DNA of 64,000 bases from Rhodothermales bacterium (GTDB taxonomy: Bacteria > Bacteroidota > Rhodothermia > Rhodothermales > UBA10348), in assembly GCA_040221055.1 (NCBI GenBank), contig JAVJVN010000009.1:344257-408256 (forward strand), in the 5' to 3' direction. Below, one piece after another: positions 51,232-61,509 of this stretch. A program made the position numbers and the translations under genes. The first letter of the stretch is position 1; the number at the start of each line of letters is the position of its first letter. The notes below the pieces were generated by a model that had not been told where the DNA came from, did no database searches, and saw only the letters and a program-made list of their open reading frames with translations.

Positions 51232-53508
51232 TCACAGCGTCAGCGTGACCGAGATATTGGGAATCGGAACCGGAATCTGAGGGACCACATCGCGGGTCAC
51301 GGTTCCGTCATCCTCGAACTCGAACAAGTAGAACCAGATATTGCGGCGCGCATAAACGTTGACCACCTGCAGCAGCAGTTCAAGATCGGCGCCGAACACC
51401 TTCCCGCGTCGGGTCGCACCAATGTCCAGGCGGTGATAGGCGGGCAATCGGGCCCGGTTGAACGGGCTGACGAGAACGTCGACACTGGTCCGTGTGAACG
51501 GGGAGTGGGACAAGCGGTACTGTGAGGCGGGTTCCGTATAGGCTTGCCCGGTGGCGTACGAAAACACGGACGTGAACCGCCACTTTCGCGTCACATCCAC
51601 CGACGCGGTCATGTTCAGGTCGTGTGTCCGGTCATATTTCGGCGCATACCAGGCGTTCTCGTCAATCGTCTCGAACCGGCGGCGCGTAATCCCGAACGTG
51701 TATCCGAGGAAACCCGACAGTCGTCCGACCTGCTTTTCCACAAACAGTTCTGCGCCGTAGGCATAGCCTTCGCCGAAGTGGAAGAACTCCTCGTAGTCCA
51801 GACCGGCCACATCGGGCACGAACGGATCGAGTTGGAACAGGTCCTTCATGGTGCGCCAATAGGTCTCTCCTTCAACCCGGATTCCCCGGCCGGAGTCCCA
51901 TTTCAGACCTGCGACCACCTGATCCCCCCAAGCCGGAGGAACGCCATTCGCGCTCGTCAGCCAGACGTCCAATCCACTGAATGCTTCATTGGAGATGAGC
52001 GTCAGGTATTGGCTGTAGCGCCCGTAGCCAAGCTGGCCGAACAGACCCGGAGCCAATTGTCGTTCGACAGAAAGACGCGGTTCAATCCGCAGGTAGTCCC
52101 CACGGGCAAACCAACTGGCCCGTAAGCCACCGGTAACCGTCCAGAGCAGACCCAATCGTCGCTTTTCTTCCACGAATGCCGATACATAGGGCGATGCTTC
52201 CTCCAGGGACAGCACGTCCTGGCTGTCGAACGTGTCATTCAGGCGGAGCGTAAACAATCCGGCCCAGACGCCTCCCGAGACGGTCCGTCGGCTGGAGGGA
52301 AAATACTCCAGATCCGCCTTGACGGACCAGTCCCGCACCTGGTTGTCCCGTTGACTGGCGGTTCCGGCCGCATTGAATTGCGGAACTGAAAAATAGGAAG
52401 AGCGGGTGGCCGTGAAGTCCGAGAACAGCCGGTCCGAGAACAGATGCGTCCAATTCACACTGACCGTCCGGTTGCCGTAGCGCAGGCCGACATCGAACGA
52501 GTTGGCCAGGGGCAGACGCAGGACGTCCTGCCCGGCGTAGAAAGAGACGCTCACGAAATCATTCGCACTGACGTCCACGTTGACCTTGCCGTTCGCATCC
52601 ACGAAATAGAACATGTCCGGAAGTCCCTCGACGTCCTGAGACCGGGCGAACGACAACAGGGGCTCGAGCGTCGAACGACGCACCGCGAGCATCCAGGAAC
52701 CCCGACCATGGGGGCCCTCCACCATGGCGCGGGACGCCAACAGGCCAAGGGATGCCGTGGCTTTGGTCTCCTTGCGGTTTCCATCCTTGTTGTATATATC
52801 CACGACCGAGCCTATCCGTCCTCCGAAACGCGCCGGATAGGCCCCTTTGTACAACCGGACATCCTTGATGGCGTCCGGATTGAACGTGGAGAAGAATCCG
52901 AAGAAATGGCTGGGATTGTAGACGGTCGTCCCGTCAAGGAGGATCAAGGTCTGATCGGGCGAACCGCCCCGGATATACAGACCGCTGGAATAGTCGGATG
53001 CCGCTTTGACGCCGGGCAACAGTTGCAGGGAGCGGAAGACATCCGGTTCGAGGACGGTGGGCAGCTCCTTGATGAGCGCGGTATTCATGCGCGTGGCGCC
53101 CAATTGCCGCTGTTCGGCCTCGGTGTCGCGGTCGGCGCTCACGACGACCTCTTCGGTTTCGAATCCGACCGGGGACAATTCCACGTCCAGACGGAGTTCC
53201 TGTCCGGCAACGAGGTCAAGTTCCCTGCTGAACGTCGTATATCCGAGGTACGAAACCGACAGCATGTAGCGTCCGGGGCGGACCCCGGTAATCGCATAGT
53301 ATCCGCTGTTGTTGGTCGCCGAGCCGATGCCCGTACCCATCAGGACGACATTGGCCAGGAGCAGGGTCTCCCTTGTCTCCGCATCGCGAACGAAGCCCGA
53401 TATCGTGGCCGTCGTCTGAGCGCGGACAGGGACCGCCGAAACCGTGGACGCGACAGCCAGCACCAGGAGGGACTTCAGGACAAACAATCGGAACGAGTCA
53501 ACGGTCAT
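51232..53508 (-). CDS. TonB-dependent receptor with carboxypeptidase-like N-domain
   Basis: A 758-residue outer-membrane receptor. Signal peptide (to about 31, ending VRAQ), CarboxypepD_reg-like domain (about 35-118: ATISGFVRDAETRETLLLAN to GYYAITGVRPGRYMLSVSYLGY), then plug domain with PDVFRSLQLLPGVKAASDYSSGLYIRGGSPDQTLILLDG (about 157-195, cited as landmarks) and a 22-strand barrel ending in Leu. This is the FCB-type receptor layout. The ligand is unknown. It lies between a periplasmic phosphodiesterase gene, which it overlaps by 11 bp, and the DUF4249-like lipoprotein gene, which suggests uptake of something derived from a glycerophosphodiester, but this is only context. Confidence 0.88.
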   Translation of the reverse strand: MTVDSFRLFVLKSLLVLAVASTVSAVPVRAQTTATISGFVRDAETRETLLLANVVLMGTGIGSATNNSGYYAITGVRPGRYMLSVSYLGYTTFSRELDLVAGQELRLDVELSPVGFETEEVVVSADRDTEAEQRQLGATRMNTALIKELPTVLEPDVFRSLQLLPGVKAASDYSSGLYIRGGSPDQTLILLDGTTVYNPSHFFGFFSTFNPDAIKDVRLYKGAYPARFGGRIGSVVDIYNKDGNRKETKATASLGLLASRAMVEGPHGRGSWMLAVRRSTLEPLLSFARSQDVEGLPDMFYFVDANGKVNVDVSANDFVSVSFYAGQDVLRLPLANSFDVGLRYGNRTVSVNWTHLFSDRLFSDFTATRSSYFSVPQFNAAGTASQRDNQVRDWSVKADLEYFPSSRRTVSGGVWAGLFTLRLNDTFDSQDVLSLEEASPYVSAFVEEKRRLGLLWTVTGGLRASWFARGDYLRIEPRLSVERQLAPGLFGQLGYGRYSQYLTLISNEAFSGLDVWLTSANGVPPAWGDQVVAGLKWDSGRGIRVEGETYWRTMKDLFQLDPFVPDVAGLDYEEFFHFGEGYAYGAELFVEKQVGRLSGFLGYTFGITRRRFETIDENAWYAPKYDRTHDLNMTASVDVTRKWRFTSVFSYATGQAYTEPASQYRLSHSPFTRTSVDVLVSPFNRARLPAYHRLDIGATRRGKVFGADLELLLQVVNVYARRNIWFYLFEFEDDGTVTRDVVPQIPVPIPNISVTLTL

Positions 53509-54460
53509 GGACAATCCGGTCGGGATAATCGGTAATCAGCCCGTCCACGTCCAGCGACATCATTCGTTGCATGTCCAACGGATTGTTCACGGTCCACGGG
53601 ATGACTTTCATTCCATGTTCATGCGCCCGAGCCACCAACCGTTCATTGACCAGTTTCCAGTTCGGGCTCAGGATGGTGGGATGGAAGCCGAGCCGCTCCC
53701 TCCATTGCTCGTCAGGTACATCCAGGATCGCGGCCTCATCCTCACCCACCAGGATGGCCAGGTCATGCATCCAGCCGGAAGCCGCGGCAGCGGCCAACGT
53801 CCTGGGATCGAACGACTGCAATGTACTCCGCTCTGCTGCACCCTCCCCCTGCAGCACCAGCAAGACGTACCCCGCGAAGGTCCCTGGATCCGGGTGGTTG
53901 ACGCCGTCTCCGTCCGGTCGGGATTTCGTTTCCACGTTGTACCGGGGTGCTTCCCGACCCGTGTCCCGGGCATGCCGCTCGGCCGCCCTGATGACGTCCC
54001 GGAGCAACGGTTTGCCCACCGACATGAGCGCCTGGTCCGGAAAGGACGGATGCGCCCGGGAGCCGCAATCGTACCCTGAGATTTCGGTGAAGTCCAGGTC
54101 ATACAGTCGGATGACCTCATCATCCTCCACGGGCCGACCATCCGGATGCCTGCAGATGACCGGAGACATTACAAGATCATGCGAGACCACGACCTGCCCG
54201 TCGGCCGAGATCACCACGTCCAGTTCCAGGGTCGTGACGCCCAGGTCCAGGGCCCGGATAAAGCCAGGAATACTGTTCTCCGGCAACAGGCCCCGGGCAC
54301 CCCTGTGGCCCTGGATGTCCAAGTCGGACGGTACCCGGAGTGGCGTCATGACCGGATCTCCACAAGCCGATCCGAACAGCAGGCAGAGCACACCGGCACA
54401 GCACGCAATGGCGGTTTTCCGCGTGTGCTGGAAGAAGGTTTCATTTGATAGCATAAGCAT
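53498..54460 (-). CDS. Glycerophosphodiester phosphodiesterase lipoprotein
   Basis: A 320-residue protein with a lipoprotein signal (GSAC, Cys33) and a GDPD TIM-barrel. Catalytic signature is QGHRGARGLLPENS (His52, Arg53, Glu61), metal ligands Glu79 and Asp81 in LELDVV, and His94 in VVSHD; DGLITDYPD closes the barrel. It hydrolyses glycerophosphodiesters to glycerol-3-phosphate and alcohol in the periplasm or at the outer membrane. ATG at 54460 or 54454 are both possible. It is the first gene of the minus-strand surface locus and overlaps the receptor gene. Confidence 0.9.
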   Translation of the reverse strand: MLMLSNETFFQHTRKTAIACCAGVLCLLFGSACGDPVMTPLRVPSDLDIQGHRGARGLLPENSIPGFIRALDLGVTTLELDVVISADGQVVVSHDLVMSPVICRHPDGRPVEDDEVIRLYDLDFTEISGYDCGSRAHPSFPDQALMSVGKPLLRDVIRAAERHARDTGREAPRYNVETKSRPDGDGVNHPDPGTFAGYVLLVLQGEGAAERSTLQSFDPRTLAAAAASGWMHDLAILVGEDEAAILDVPDEQWRERLGFHPTILSPNWKLVNERLVARAHEHGMKVIPWTVNNPLDMQRMMSLDVDGLITDYPDRIVHDR

Positions 54461-54581
54461 CTGGCGCCCATAGGGTTACGGATTCAATTCAGCCACCGCG
54501 AAAACTGGAAGACGGGGCCCCGGTTTTGTATCTTGGAGTGCTGTCCCTTCCCGCAACCAGACCCCGTCGCCCCGCAACCAC

Positions 54582-57143
54582 ATGGAACAGGATAAACTCC
54601 GCATTATCCCGATCAATATCGAGGAGGAAATGAAGTCCTCCTACATCGACTACTCCATGTCGGTGATTGTCAGCCGTGCACTTCCCGACGTCCGGGATGG
54701 CCTGAAACCCGTCCATCGGCGGGTGCTCTACGGCATGAACGAGTTGAATCTGAGTGCGGGCGCCTCGTACAAAAAGAGCGCCCGTATTGTCGGTGAGGTG
54801 CTCGGAAAGTACCATCCCCATGGCGATTCCGCCGTGTATGACACGATGGTCCGGATGGCACAGGAGTTTTCCATGCGGTACCCTCTTGTAGATGGCCAGG
54901 GCAACTTCGGATCGGTCGATGGGGATTCGGCGGCCGCCATGCGGTATACAGAAGCCCGCATGATGCGCCTGTCCGAGGACATGCTCCGGGACCTGAACAA
55001 GGAAACCGTCGATTTCCAGGAGAATTTCGACGGATCACTCGAGGAGCCGACGGTCCTCCCTGCGGCCGTTCCGAATCTGCTCATCAACGGCACCGACGGT
55101 ATTGCCGTCGGCATGGCCACCAAGATTCCGCCGCACAACATCGGTGAGGCCATCGATGCCACCGTGGCGTACATCGATAATCCGGACGTGGGCATCGATG
55201 AACTGGTCAACATCATGCCGGCCCCGGACTTCCCGACGGGGGGCATCATCTACGGGCACACGGAAGTCCGCCAGGCCTACCACACCGGTCGTGGCCGGGT
55301 GGTCATGCGCGCCAAGATCCATGAAGAGGAAGTCCGGCCGGGCAAGTATGCCCTGATCGCCACCGAAATCCCCTACCAGGTCAACAAGGCCTCGCTGATC
55401 GAGAAGATCGCCATGTTGGCCCGCGACAAAAAGATCGAAGGCATCTCCGACCTGCGGGATGAGAGCGATCGGGACGGCATGCGCATTGTCATCGAGCTCA
55501 AGAAAGATGCGCTCCCCATGGTCGTCCAGAACCAGCTGTTCAAATTCACGCAGCTGCAGTGGACCTTCGGCGTCAACATGGTCGCCCTCGTCCAGGGGCG
55601 TCCGAAGACCCTGAACCTGAAGGAAATCATCGGGCACTATGTGGATCACCGGCATGATGTCGTGTTCCGCCGGACCACCTTTGATCTTCGCAAGGCCGAG
55701 GAGCGGGCCCACGTGCTGGAAGGCCTGACCATCGCCCTCGACAACCTGGATGCGGTGATATCCATCATCCGCCACTCGGCGGACACGGAAGAAGCGCGGG
55801 CGAACCTCATGGCCGGTCATTTCCCGTCCAAGCTGACCACGGACCAATTGGTCAAACTGGGACTGCCTACCCACGGCAATTCCCTGTTCACCTTGTCGGA
55901 AATCCAGGCCAAAGCCATCCTGGAACTGCGCCTGAACCGGCTCACGGGTCTGGAACGGCAGAAGATCGAGGAGGAATACAATGCCGTCCTGGCCGAAATC
56001 GCGCGCCTCCAGGAAATCCTGGGCAGCAAGGAAGTCCGCATGGCCATCATCAAGAGCGAACTGCTCGAGATGCGCGAGAAATATGCGGACGCCCGCCGGA
56101 CCGAAATCGACTACACGGGTGGCGGTGACATTTTCATCGAGGACCTGATTGAGGACGACCAGATGGTCGTTTCCATTTCGCATCAGGGCCTGATCAAGCG
56201 GACCGCATCGTCGGAGTACCAGGCCCAGGGCCGTGGTGGGACGGGGCGGCGCGGCAGTGCCATGCGCGATGAGGATTTCATCGAACACTTGTTCGTGGGC
56301 AACAACCACGACTACCTCCTGTTCTTCACGGATCAGGGGCAATGCTATTGGCTTCGCATCTACGAAATCCCGGAAGGGACCCGGACCACGAAGGGCCGAT
56401 CCATCCGGAATGTCATCCAGATCGGTCCCGACGACCGTATCCGGGCCGTGCTTCCGGTCGCGAAGGACCATTTCCGCGACGAGGACTACCTGAACAACCA
56501 CTTCGTGGTCATGTCCACGCTGCGCGGCACGGTCAAGAAGACTCAACTGGAAGCCTTCTCCCGTCCCCGCGTGAACGGCATCATTGCCATTTCGATTGAT
56601 GAAGGGGATGAGTTGATAGATGCAGCCATCACCAACGGGGATGCCCAGATCGTACTGGCATCTTCGGGCGGAAAGGCCATCCGATTCCCCGAAAGTGATG
56701 TGCGCTCCACCGGTCGGGACACCCGCGGTGTCCGGGGCATCTCCATGGGGTCCAATGAACGCGTCGTGGGCATGGTGGTCATTGAGGACGAATCCCGTGA
56801 CATCCTGTCCATCAGTGCCAACGGCTACGGCAAGCGCTCTCCCCTGTCCGAGTACCGGGTACAAACCCGTGGCGGGAAGGGCATCCTGACCATGAAGACG
56901 ACGTCCAAGACGGGTCCGCTCGTAGCACTCAAGGGCGTATTCGAGCACAATGACCTCATGATATCGACGGTCAAGGGCATCATGATCCGTATGGAGATTG
57001 CTTCCATCTCACGGATAAGCCGCAACACACAGGGCGTCCGCGTCATCAAGATGAAGGATGACGACTCCATTGCCGATGTCACGCGGATCGTCATCGAGGA
57101 TGATGTCGAGGACGCCGATCCCGACACGGATTCACCCTCCTGA
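54582..57143 (+). CDS. gyrA: DNA gyrase subunit A
   Basis: Breaks and rejoins DNA during negative supercoiling. The 853-residue protein has catalytic Tyr122 in MRYTEARM, the quinolone-determining region [12 protein letters not shown] with Ser83 and Asp87 (E. coli numbering holds exactly), and a C-terminal beta-pinwheel with the GyrA box [11 protein letters not shown]. Presence of the GyrA box favours gyrase over topoisomerase IV. The C-terminus is acidic, as in many GyrA proteins. No gyrB is adjacent. TATCTTGG at 54529 resembles a -7 element for this gene. Confidence 0.96.
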   Translation: MEQDKLRIIPINIEEEMKSSYIDYSMSVIVSRALPDVRDGLKPVHRRVLYGMNELNLSAGASYKKSARIVGEVLGKYHPHGDSAVYDTMVRMAQEFSMRYPLVDGQGNFGSVDGDSAAAMRYTEARMMRLSEDMLRDLNKETVDFQENFDGSLEEPTVLPAAVPNLLINGTDGIAVGMATKIPPHNIGEAIDATVAYIDNPDVGIDELVNIMPAPDFPTGGIIYGHTEVRQAYHTGRGRVVMRAKIHEEEVRPGKYALIATEIPYQVNKASLIEKIAMLARDKKIEGISDLRDESDRDGMRIVIELKKDALPMVVQNQLFKFTQLQWTFGVNMVALVQGRPKTLNLKEIIGHYVDHRHDVVFRRTTFDLRKAEERAHVLEGLTIALDNLDAVISIIRHSADTEEARANLMAGHFPSKLTTDQLVKLGLPTHGNSLFTLSEIQAKAILELRLNRLTGLERQKIEEEYNAVLAEIARLQEILGSKEVRMAIIKSELLEMREKYADARRTEIDYTGGGDIFIEDLIEDDQMVVSISHQGLIKRTASSEYQAQGRGGTGRRGSAMRDEDFIEHLFVGNNHDYLLFFTDQGQCYWLRIYEIPEGTRTTKGRSIRNVIQIGPDDRIRAVLPVAKDHFRDEDYLNNHFVVMSTLRGTVKKTQLEAFSRPRVNGIIAISIDEGDELIDAAITNGDAQIVLASSGGKAIRFPESDVRSTGRDTRGVRGISMGSNERVVGMVVIEDESRDILSISANGYGKRSPLSEYRVQTRGGKGILTMKTTSKTGPLVALKGVFEHNDLMISTVKGIMIRMEIASISRISRNTQGVRVIKMKDDDSIADVTRIVIEDDVEDADPDTDSPS

Positions 57144-57148
57144 TATTC

Positions 57149-57169
57149 CGCCCCAAACTTTTTTGGGCG
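57149..57169 (+). terminator. Possible terminator after gyrA
   Basis: CGCCCCAAA (57149-57157) pairs with TTTTGGGCG (57161-57169) apart from one C bulge, giving a tight GC-plus-T-rich hairpin 5 bp after the gyrA stop. There is no long T-run downstream, so efficiency is uncertain. Confidence 0.5.
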
Positions 57170-57230
57170 ACAGGGCGTAGGCCATGGCGGAAATCCTACC
57201 CCCCTTTACTTGAAACCAATCCAGACACCC

Positions 57231-58001
57231 ATGAAGCGGTTCATTCCATTCCTTTTCCTCCTGTGCTTCGCTCCCCAGCTTCAGGCGCAGGACCTGACCT
57301 CGGCCCGCGCGGTCATAGAGGCCAACATTGAGGCCACGGGTGGCCAGGCCGCTTGGGAGAGCGTCTCGGACATCCATCAGAAAGCCAATGTCAGCATCGA
57401 CATGATGATGGGACTCATCAAATTATCGCTGGAGTCCCATGCGACCATGGATGGTCACATCTACGCTGAAATCAAATTCGTGGAAGGACCGGACGGCATT
57501 CCGGCCGAAGCCATTGAGCAGACGGTCTACATCACGCCCGACGGTGGCTGGATCAAAACCGCCCAGGGCCAGCAGGATCTGAACGACATGCCGGAAGCGG
57601 CCCAGGCCAGCATCCGCAACCAGTTCCTGGCCAAGCCGGAGTTGACGTATGTGACCTACCCCGATTCATCGCTGACGCTGGTCGGAACCCGCGAACTGGA
57701 CGGTGGGACGACGGCGTACGAGGTGGTTGTGAATGTACTCGGACAGGACAATACCCTGTTCTACGATACCACCACCCTGTATCAGGTGGGCGTCGAAACG
57801 AGCAACCAGATGGGTACGTTCGTCATGACCAGCACGGACCACCGGGATGTCGGCGATGGCCTGGTCTTCGCCTTCAAGCAGTCCGGGGACATGGGTCAGG
57901 CGGGAACGCAGACCGTGGAACTGGAGACCCTGGAAGTCAACACGGGACTCACGTCACGGGACATCCGGGTGATGTCGCAGCCGAAGACGTCCATCGAATA
58001 G
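57231..58001 (+). CDS. Periplasmic LolA-like protein
   Basis: A 256-residue exported protein with a signal peptide ending LQAQ (about residue 20). The mature start DLTSARAVIEANIEATGGQ, followed by a half-barrel of strands (HATMDGHIYAEIKF, VYITPDGGWIKT, TAYEVVVNVLG, FVMTSTDHRDVGDGLVFAF), matches LolA/LolB-like outer-membrane lipoprotein-sorting and similar lipid-binding proteins of Bacteroidota. Its ligand and partners are unknown. ATG at 57231 is chosen over a TTG at 57210. A strong bidirectional terminator follows. Confidence 0.65.
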   Translation: MKRFIPFLFLLCFAPQLQAQDLTSARAVIEANIEATGGQAAWESVSDIHQKANVSIDMMMGLIKLSLESHATMDGHIYAEIKFVEGPDGIPAEAIEQTVYITPDGGWIKTAQGQQDLNDMPEAAQASIRNQFLAKPELTYVTYPDSSLTLVGTRELDGGTTAYEVVVNVLGQDNTLFYDTTTLYQVGVETSNQMGTFVMTSTDHRDVGDGLVFAFKQSGDMGQAGTQTVELETLEVNTGLTSRDIRVMSQPKTSIE

Positions 58002-58058
58002 ATCACCGGGACCGGTTGGATCCAAGCTGAATCCAACCGGAAAACCGATCCATACGGA

Positions 58059-58098
58059 AAAGGGGCGGGCGCCATCCGGCGCCCGCCCCTTTCTTTTT
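58059..58098. terminator. Bidirectional rho-independent terminator
   Basis: A perfect 15-bp stem (58059-58073 with 58078-58092) around an ATCC loop, followed on the plus strand by TTTCTTTTTT and flanked on the other side by an A-run that gives TTTTCC on the minus strand. It serves the convergent LolA-like and lysine aminotransferase genes. It lies in the 152-bp gap between them, which otherwise holds nothing recognisable. Confidence 0.93.
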
Positions 58099-58153
58099 TC
58101 GCGACCCTTTCCGGATCCCTTCACGGGGGTTTTCACCGGAACGGTCCGGTCGT

Positions 58154-59569
58154 TCAGCCATCCGTCAAGGCATCCATCAGCCCGTGGTTGGACCGGAAGG
58201 GACGGTATTCCTGTTCGACCTTGCGCAGCGCAGTGCCCAGGATCTGGAGTCCTTCGTCGATCTCATCGGCCGTTATGGTCAGCGGGCTGCGGAACCGGAT
58301 GGAACGATCGCCGCATCCCAGAATGACCATGCCATCCTCGTAGCAGGCATCCAGGACCCGGTCACGGAACTCACCCGTCGGGACATCGATGGCGCAGAAA
58401 AGACCCCGGCCGCGCACATTCGACACGAAGGGCATATCGGCGGCCATTCCGTGGAGCCGCGTCATCAAATGTGCCCCGACGGTGGTGGCGTTCTCGACCA
58501 GATTGTCCTCCTCAATGACCTCCAGGATCCGATCGAACCGGACCATGTCGACCAGATTCCCTCCCCACGTGGAATTGATCCGGCTGCCCATCACGAACAC
58601 GTGATTCTCGACCTCATCCAACCGGTTTCCAGCCAGGATGCCACAAACCTGCGTCTTCTTGCCGAACGAGATGATATCAGGTTCAACGCCAATGGCCTCA
58701 TGCGCCCAGAATGCACCCGTGGCCCCGACGCCCGTCTGGACCTCATCAAAAATGAGGAGGGCATCGTTTTCAACGGCCAGGTCCTTCAGGGCCTGCAGGT
58801 ATTCTTTCCGGAAGTGGTTGTCCCCGCCTTCACCCTGGATGGGTTCGATGATGATGCAGGCAATCTCGTCCGGCATGGTGCGGAAATAATGCTTCGCCTG
58901 CTGGAGGGATACCTCCTCGCGACGGGTAATATCCTCCATGTGCTTGTCCACCGGGAAGACCATCTTCGGATTGGATACACGGGGCCAATCGAATTTGGGG
59001 AAGTACATGGTCTTGCGGGGGTCAGCCGTATTCGTCAGCGTCAATGTGTATCCGCTGCGACCGTGGAAGGCCTGGTCGAAGTGCAGGACCTTGTGGCCCA
59101 CCTCCTTCCGGTAGCCTTTCTGGAAGTTCTTCCGGACTTTCCAGTCGAATGCCGTCTTCAGGGCGTTCTCGACGGCCAGGGCACCACCTGAAACGAAGAA
59201 CGCATGTGGCAGATGGGCGGGCATGGCCACCCGACCGAACGTCTCCAGGAACCGCGCCATGTGGATGGTCCGGATATCCGAGTTGGTGACCTTGTTTAGG
59301 GCGGCGTCCAGGAGACGCTCCTTGAACTCGGCATCCTGCGTCAATTTCGGGTGGTTCATTCCGATGGCATTCGACGCGTAGAAGCCGAAGAAATCCATGA
59401 ACATCCGTCCGGACTGCTCATCATGGAGCCGGATGCCGCCACTCTGCTGCGTTCCGAGGACCATGGGCATCATCCCCTTGGCATTCATGTGCTTCATGAA
59501 AATGCCTTCGACCTGTCCGGGCAGGATCTGCCCCCTTTTTTCAGCTGCCATATACGTGCTCTTGTTCAT
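58154..59569 (-). CDS. lat: L-lysine 6-aminotransferase
   Basis: PLP-dependent transfer of the lysine epsilon-amino group to 2-oxoglutarate, giving allysine (piperideine-6-carboxylate) and glutamate. The 471-residue class III aminotransferase has the PLP lysine K304 in SFGKKTQVCG, the form found in Mycobacterium LAT, preceded by LLIFDEVQTG. FFVSGGALAVENALKTAF and INSTWGGNLVDMVR are also LAT-like. ATG at 59569 or 59551 could be used; the open frame further upstream is antisense to lipA. It is divergent from lipA. No piperideine-carboxylate dehydrogenase gene is seen in the window. Confidence 0.9.
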   Translation of the reverse strand: MNKSTYMAAEKRGQILPGQVEGIFMKHMNAKGMMPMVLGTQQSGGIRLHDEQSGRMFMDFFGFYASNAIGMNHPKLTQDAEFKERLLDAALNKVTNSDIRTIHMARFLETFGRVAMPAHLPHAFFVSGGALAVENALKTAFDWKVRKNFQKGYRKEVGHKVLHFDQAFHGRSGYTLTLTNTADPRKTMYFPKFDWPRVSNPKMVFPVDKHMEDITRREEVSLQQAKHYFRTMPDEIACIIIEPIQGEGGDNHFRKEYLQALKDLAVENDALLIFDEVQTGVGATGAFWAHEAIGVEPDIISFGKKTQVCGILAGNRLDEVENHVFVMGSRINSTWGGNLVDMVRFDRILEVIEEDNLVENATTVGAHLMTRLHGMAADMPFVSNVRGRGLFCAIDVPTGEFRDRVLDACYEDGMVILGCGDRSIRFRSPLTITADEIDEGLQILGTALRKVEQEYRPFRSNHGLMDALTDG

Positions 59570-59693
59570 CTGGTAAGTGCGTCCGAAGATAGCGATCGCC
59601 CATCGAAACTTCATTGGCACTGTCGTCCCTTCGGGGGATCTTAACCTGCGACGACCGGTTTCCCGACGAAGACCCGAGAAAAGACGTTCCGAC

Positions 59694-60668
59694 ATGCCCA
59701 ATACGAAGAAGACCCGCCCCGCCTTCCGCCCCGGAGACATCCAATTGGACACGGCATCTCCTGGTGCTTCCCACGGAGACGGAGACAGTGGAATGCTCGA
59801 ACTGCCCGTTGTGGAGTCGGCCAGTGAGCGGGGAAAACGCCCGGATTGGCTTCGCGTCAAGCTTCCGTACGGTGAGACGTACAAGAATCTCGTGGACATC
59901 ATCGAGTCCAACGACCTGCACACGGTGTGCCAGAGTGCACGCTGTCCGAACATGGGTGAGTGTTGGACGGCCGGTACGGCCACCTTCATGATCCTCGGCA
60001 ACGTGTGTACGCGGAGTTGCGGTTTCTGCGCCGTACTCACCGGGCGCCCGGATGCCGGACTGGATTGGGACGAGCCCAACCGGGTAGCCCATGCGGCGAA
60101 GCTGATGGGCGTGAAGCACGCCGTCATCACCTCGGTCAACCGGGACGAACGCAAAGACGGAGGCGCACCCATCTTCGCTGCGACCATAACGAAATTGCGC
60201 GAGGAGATTCCCGGTGTTACGATTGAGGTCCTGATCCCCGATTTCCGGGGACTGTGGGATGCCCTGCAGACCGTCCTGGACGTCCGCCCTGAAATCCTGA
60301 ACCACAACGTGGAAACGGTCCCGCGTCTCTACCGGAAAGTCCGTCCTCAGGCCATCTACGAGCGGTCACTGGAAGTATTGCGGCGCTCCAAGGAGCAGGG
60401 GTTGCGGACCAAGAGCGGAATCATGGTCGGTCTGGGCGAAACCGACGACGAGGTGCTCAGCCTGATGGATGACTTCGTCGCCAATGGCGTGGACGTCATG
60501 ACGATCGGACAGTACCTCCAGCCGACGCGCATGCACTTGCCGGTTATCGAATTCATCGAACCCGACAAGTTCAAATGGTACAAGGAAGTGGGTGAAGCCA
60601 AAGGCATAGGGCACGTCGAAAGCGGTCCGTTGGTCCGCTCGTCGTACCATGCTGAGCGTCACCTCTAG
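59694..60668 (+). CDS. lipA: Lipoyl synthase
   Basis: Radical-SAM enzyme that inserts two sulfurs into octanoyl groups of lipoyl domains. The 324-residue protein has the auxiliary-cluster cysteines Cys79, Cys84 and Cys90 ([12 protein letters not shown]) and the radical-SAM CX3CX2C cysteines 105, 109 and 112 (CTRSCGFC). The C-terminal RSSYHA serine motif that ligates the auxiliary cluster is intact. The N-terminal 45 residues are an unusual low-complexity extension. ATG at 59694 is chosen; an upstream in-frame GTG at 59577 is less likely. It overlaps the CPBP gene by 20 bp. Confidence 0.95.
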   Translation: MPNTKKTRPAFRPGDIQLDTASPGASHGDGDSGMLELPVVESASERGKRPDWLRVKLPYGETYKNLVDIIESNDLHTVCQSARCPNMGECWTAGTATFMILGNVCTRSCGFCAVLTGRPDAGLDWDEPNRVAHAAKLMGVKHAVITSVNRDERKDGGAPIFAATITKLREEIPGVTIEVLIPDFRGLWDALQTVLDVRPEILNHNVETVPRLYRKVRPQAIYERSLEVLRRSKEQGLRTKSGIMVGLGETDDEVLSLMDDFVANGVDVMTIGQYLQPTRMHLPVIEFIEPDKFKWYKEVGEAKGIGHVESGPLVRSSYHAERHL

Positions 60669-61488
60669 GCCCGAGGTGACCGGGACAGGAACAGGGACCC
60701 GGGCGGCGCTCAGGCATGAGTGGGAGCGCCTGCGGACCGCATCCGGTCGCCTGGACAAGCAGGTGGTCGTCGTCCTCCTGTTCAGTGCACTCGTGGTCAT
60801 CCTGCAGATGCAGCTGGGCAGCCGGTCCTGGTTCCGTCTTGAGGTTGCACCCCACCTGGACCTCTCCGAGCCCGGTCTCTGGGCCTGGGGATGGTGGTTT
60901 GGCATGCAGGGCCTGCTCGGCTTCATCCTTCCCGTAGCGCTGCTGCGACTCGGTTTCCGCCGATCCTGGGCCGATATGGGGCTCGCCAAAGGCGACACCG
61001 CATTCGCATGGCGCATTGCCGGGTTGTACCTGCCGCTGGTAATCGTCGGAACGTGGTTCCTGTCCGCTGGCGCCGAGTTCCAGTCACAGTACCCCCACTA
61101 CACACCGGCCGCCCGTGACTGGCGAATTTTTGCCATATATGAGGGACTCTTCCTCTTCTACTGGTTCGGATGGGAGTACCTGTGGCGTGGATTCGTGCTG
61201 TTCGGTACTCGACACGTGTTTGGCCTGTATGCCATCGTCGTACAAACCGTCCCGTTCGCCATCCTGCACTACGACAAGCCCATGCCTGAAGCCCTGCTGT
61301 CCATTGCAGGCGGTCTGGCCATAGGTGCCCTGGTCTGGCGCGCGCGTGCATTCTGGATTGCCGTACCCATCCACGCCGCCCAGATGCTGATCCTGGACCT
61401 TTGGTGCACGTTGCGGATACGGAGTGGTGCCGAGGGATTCGGACTGGATGCCCTGCTGGCGGCCCTGTCGGCGTGGCAGGGCGGTTGA
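60649..61488 (+). CDS. CPBP-family membrane protease homologue with altered active site
   Basis: A 279-residue polytopic membrane protein with about six hydrophobic segments after a soluble N-terminus of about 37 residues. The CPBP/Abi motifs are [14 protein letters not shown] (172-185), [10 protein letters not shown] (202-211, His207) and AVPIHAAQM (238-246, His242). The canonical EExxxR is W-E-Y-L-W-R here: the first Glu is Trp175 while Glu176, Arg180 and both His residues remain, so activity is uncertain. Family members act in prenyl-protein processing or as intramembrane proteases. The start lies inside the end of lipA. Confidence 0.75.
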   Translation: MLSVTSRPEVTGTGTGTRAALRHEWERLRTASGRLDKQVVVVLLFSALVVILQMQLGSRSWFRLEVAPHLDLSEPGLWAWGWWFGMQGLLGFILPVALLRLGFRRSWADMGLAKGDTAFAWRIAGLYLPLVIVGTWFLSAGAEFQSQYPHYTPAARDWRIFAIYEGLFLFYWFGWEYLWRGFVLFGTRHVFGLYAIVVQTVPFAILHYDKPMPEALLSIAGGLAIGALVWRARAFWIAVPIHAAQMLILDLWCTLRIRSGAEGFGLDALLAALSAWQGG

Positions 61489-61509
61489 TCCCCAGCCTGG
61501 GCGACAGGG

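Noticed and set aside
52444-53535. 363-codon plus-strand open frame within the TonB receptor gene
   Set aside because: Antisense to a receptor with clear plug and barrel features; no domain in the translation.
54470-54581. Search for a sigma-54 or operator element between the GDPD and gyrA genes
   Set aside because: No GG-N10-GC element with TGGCA/TTGC boxes was found; only a -7-like TATCTTGG lacking a TTG partner.
55035-56948. 637-codon minus-strand open frame inside gyrA
   Set aside because: Fully antisense to gyrA, which has all catalytic motifs; high GC content makes long antisense frames common here.
61491-61501. CCCAG-C-CTGGG hairpin between the CPBP gene and the PorV-like gene
   Set aside because: Only a 5-bp stem with no T-tail, too weak to call as a terminator.
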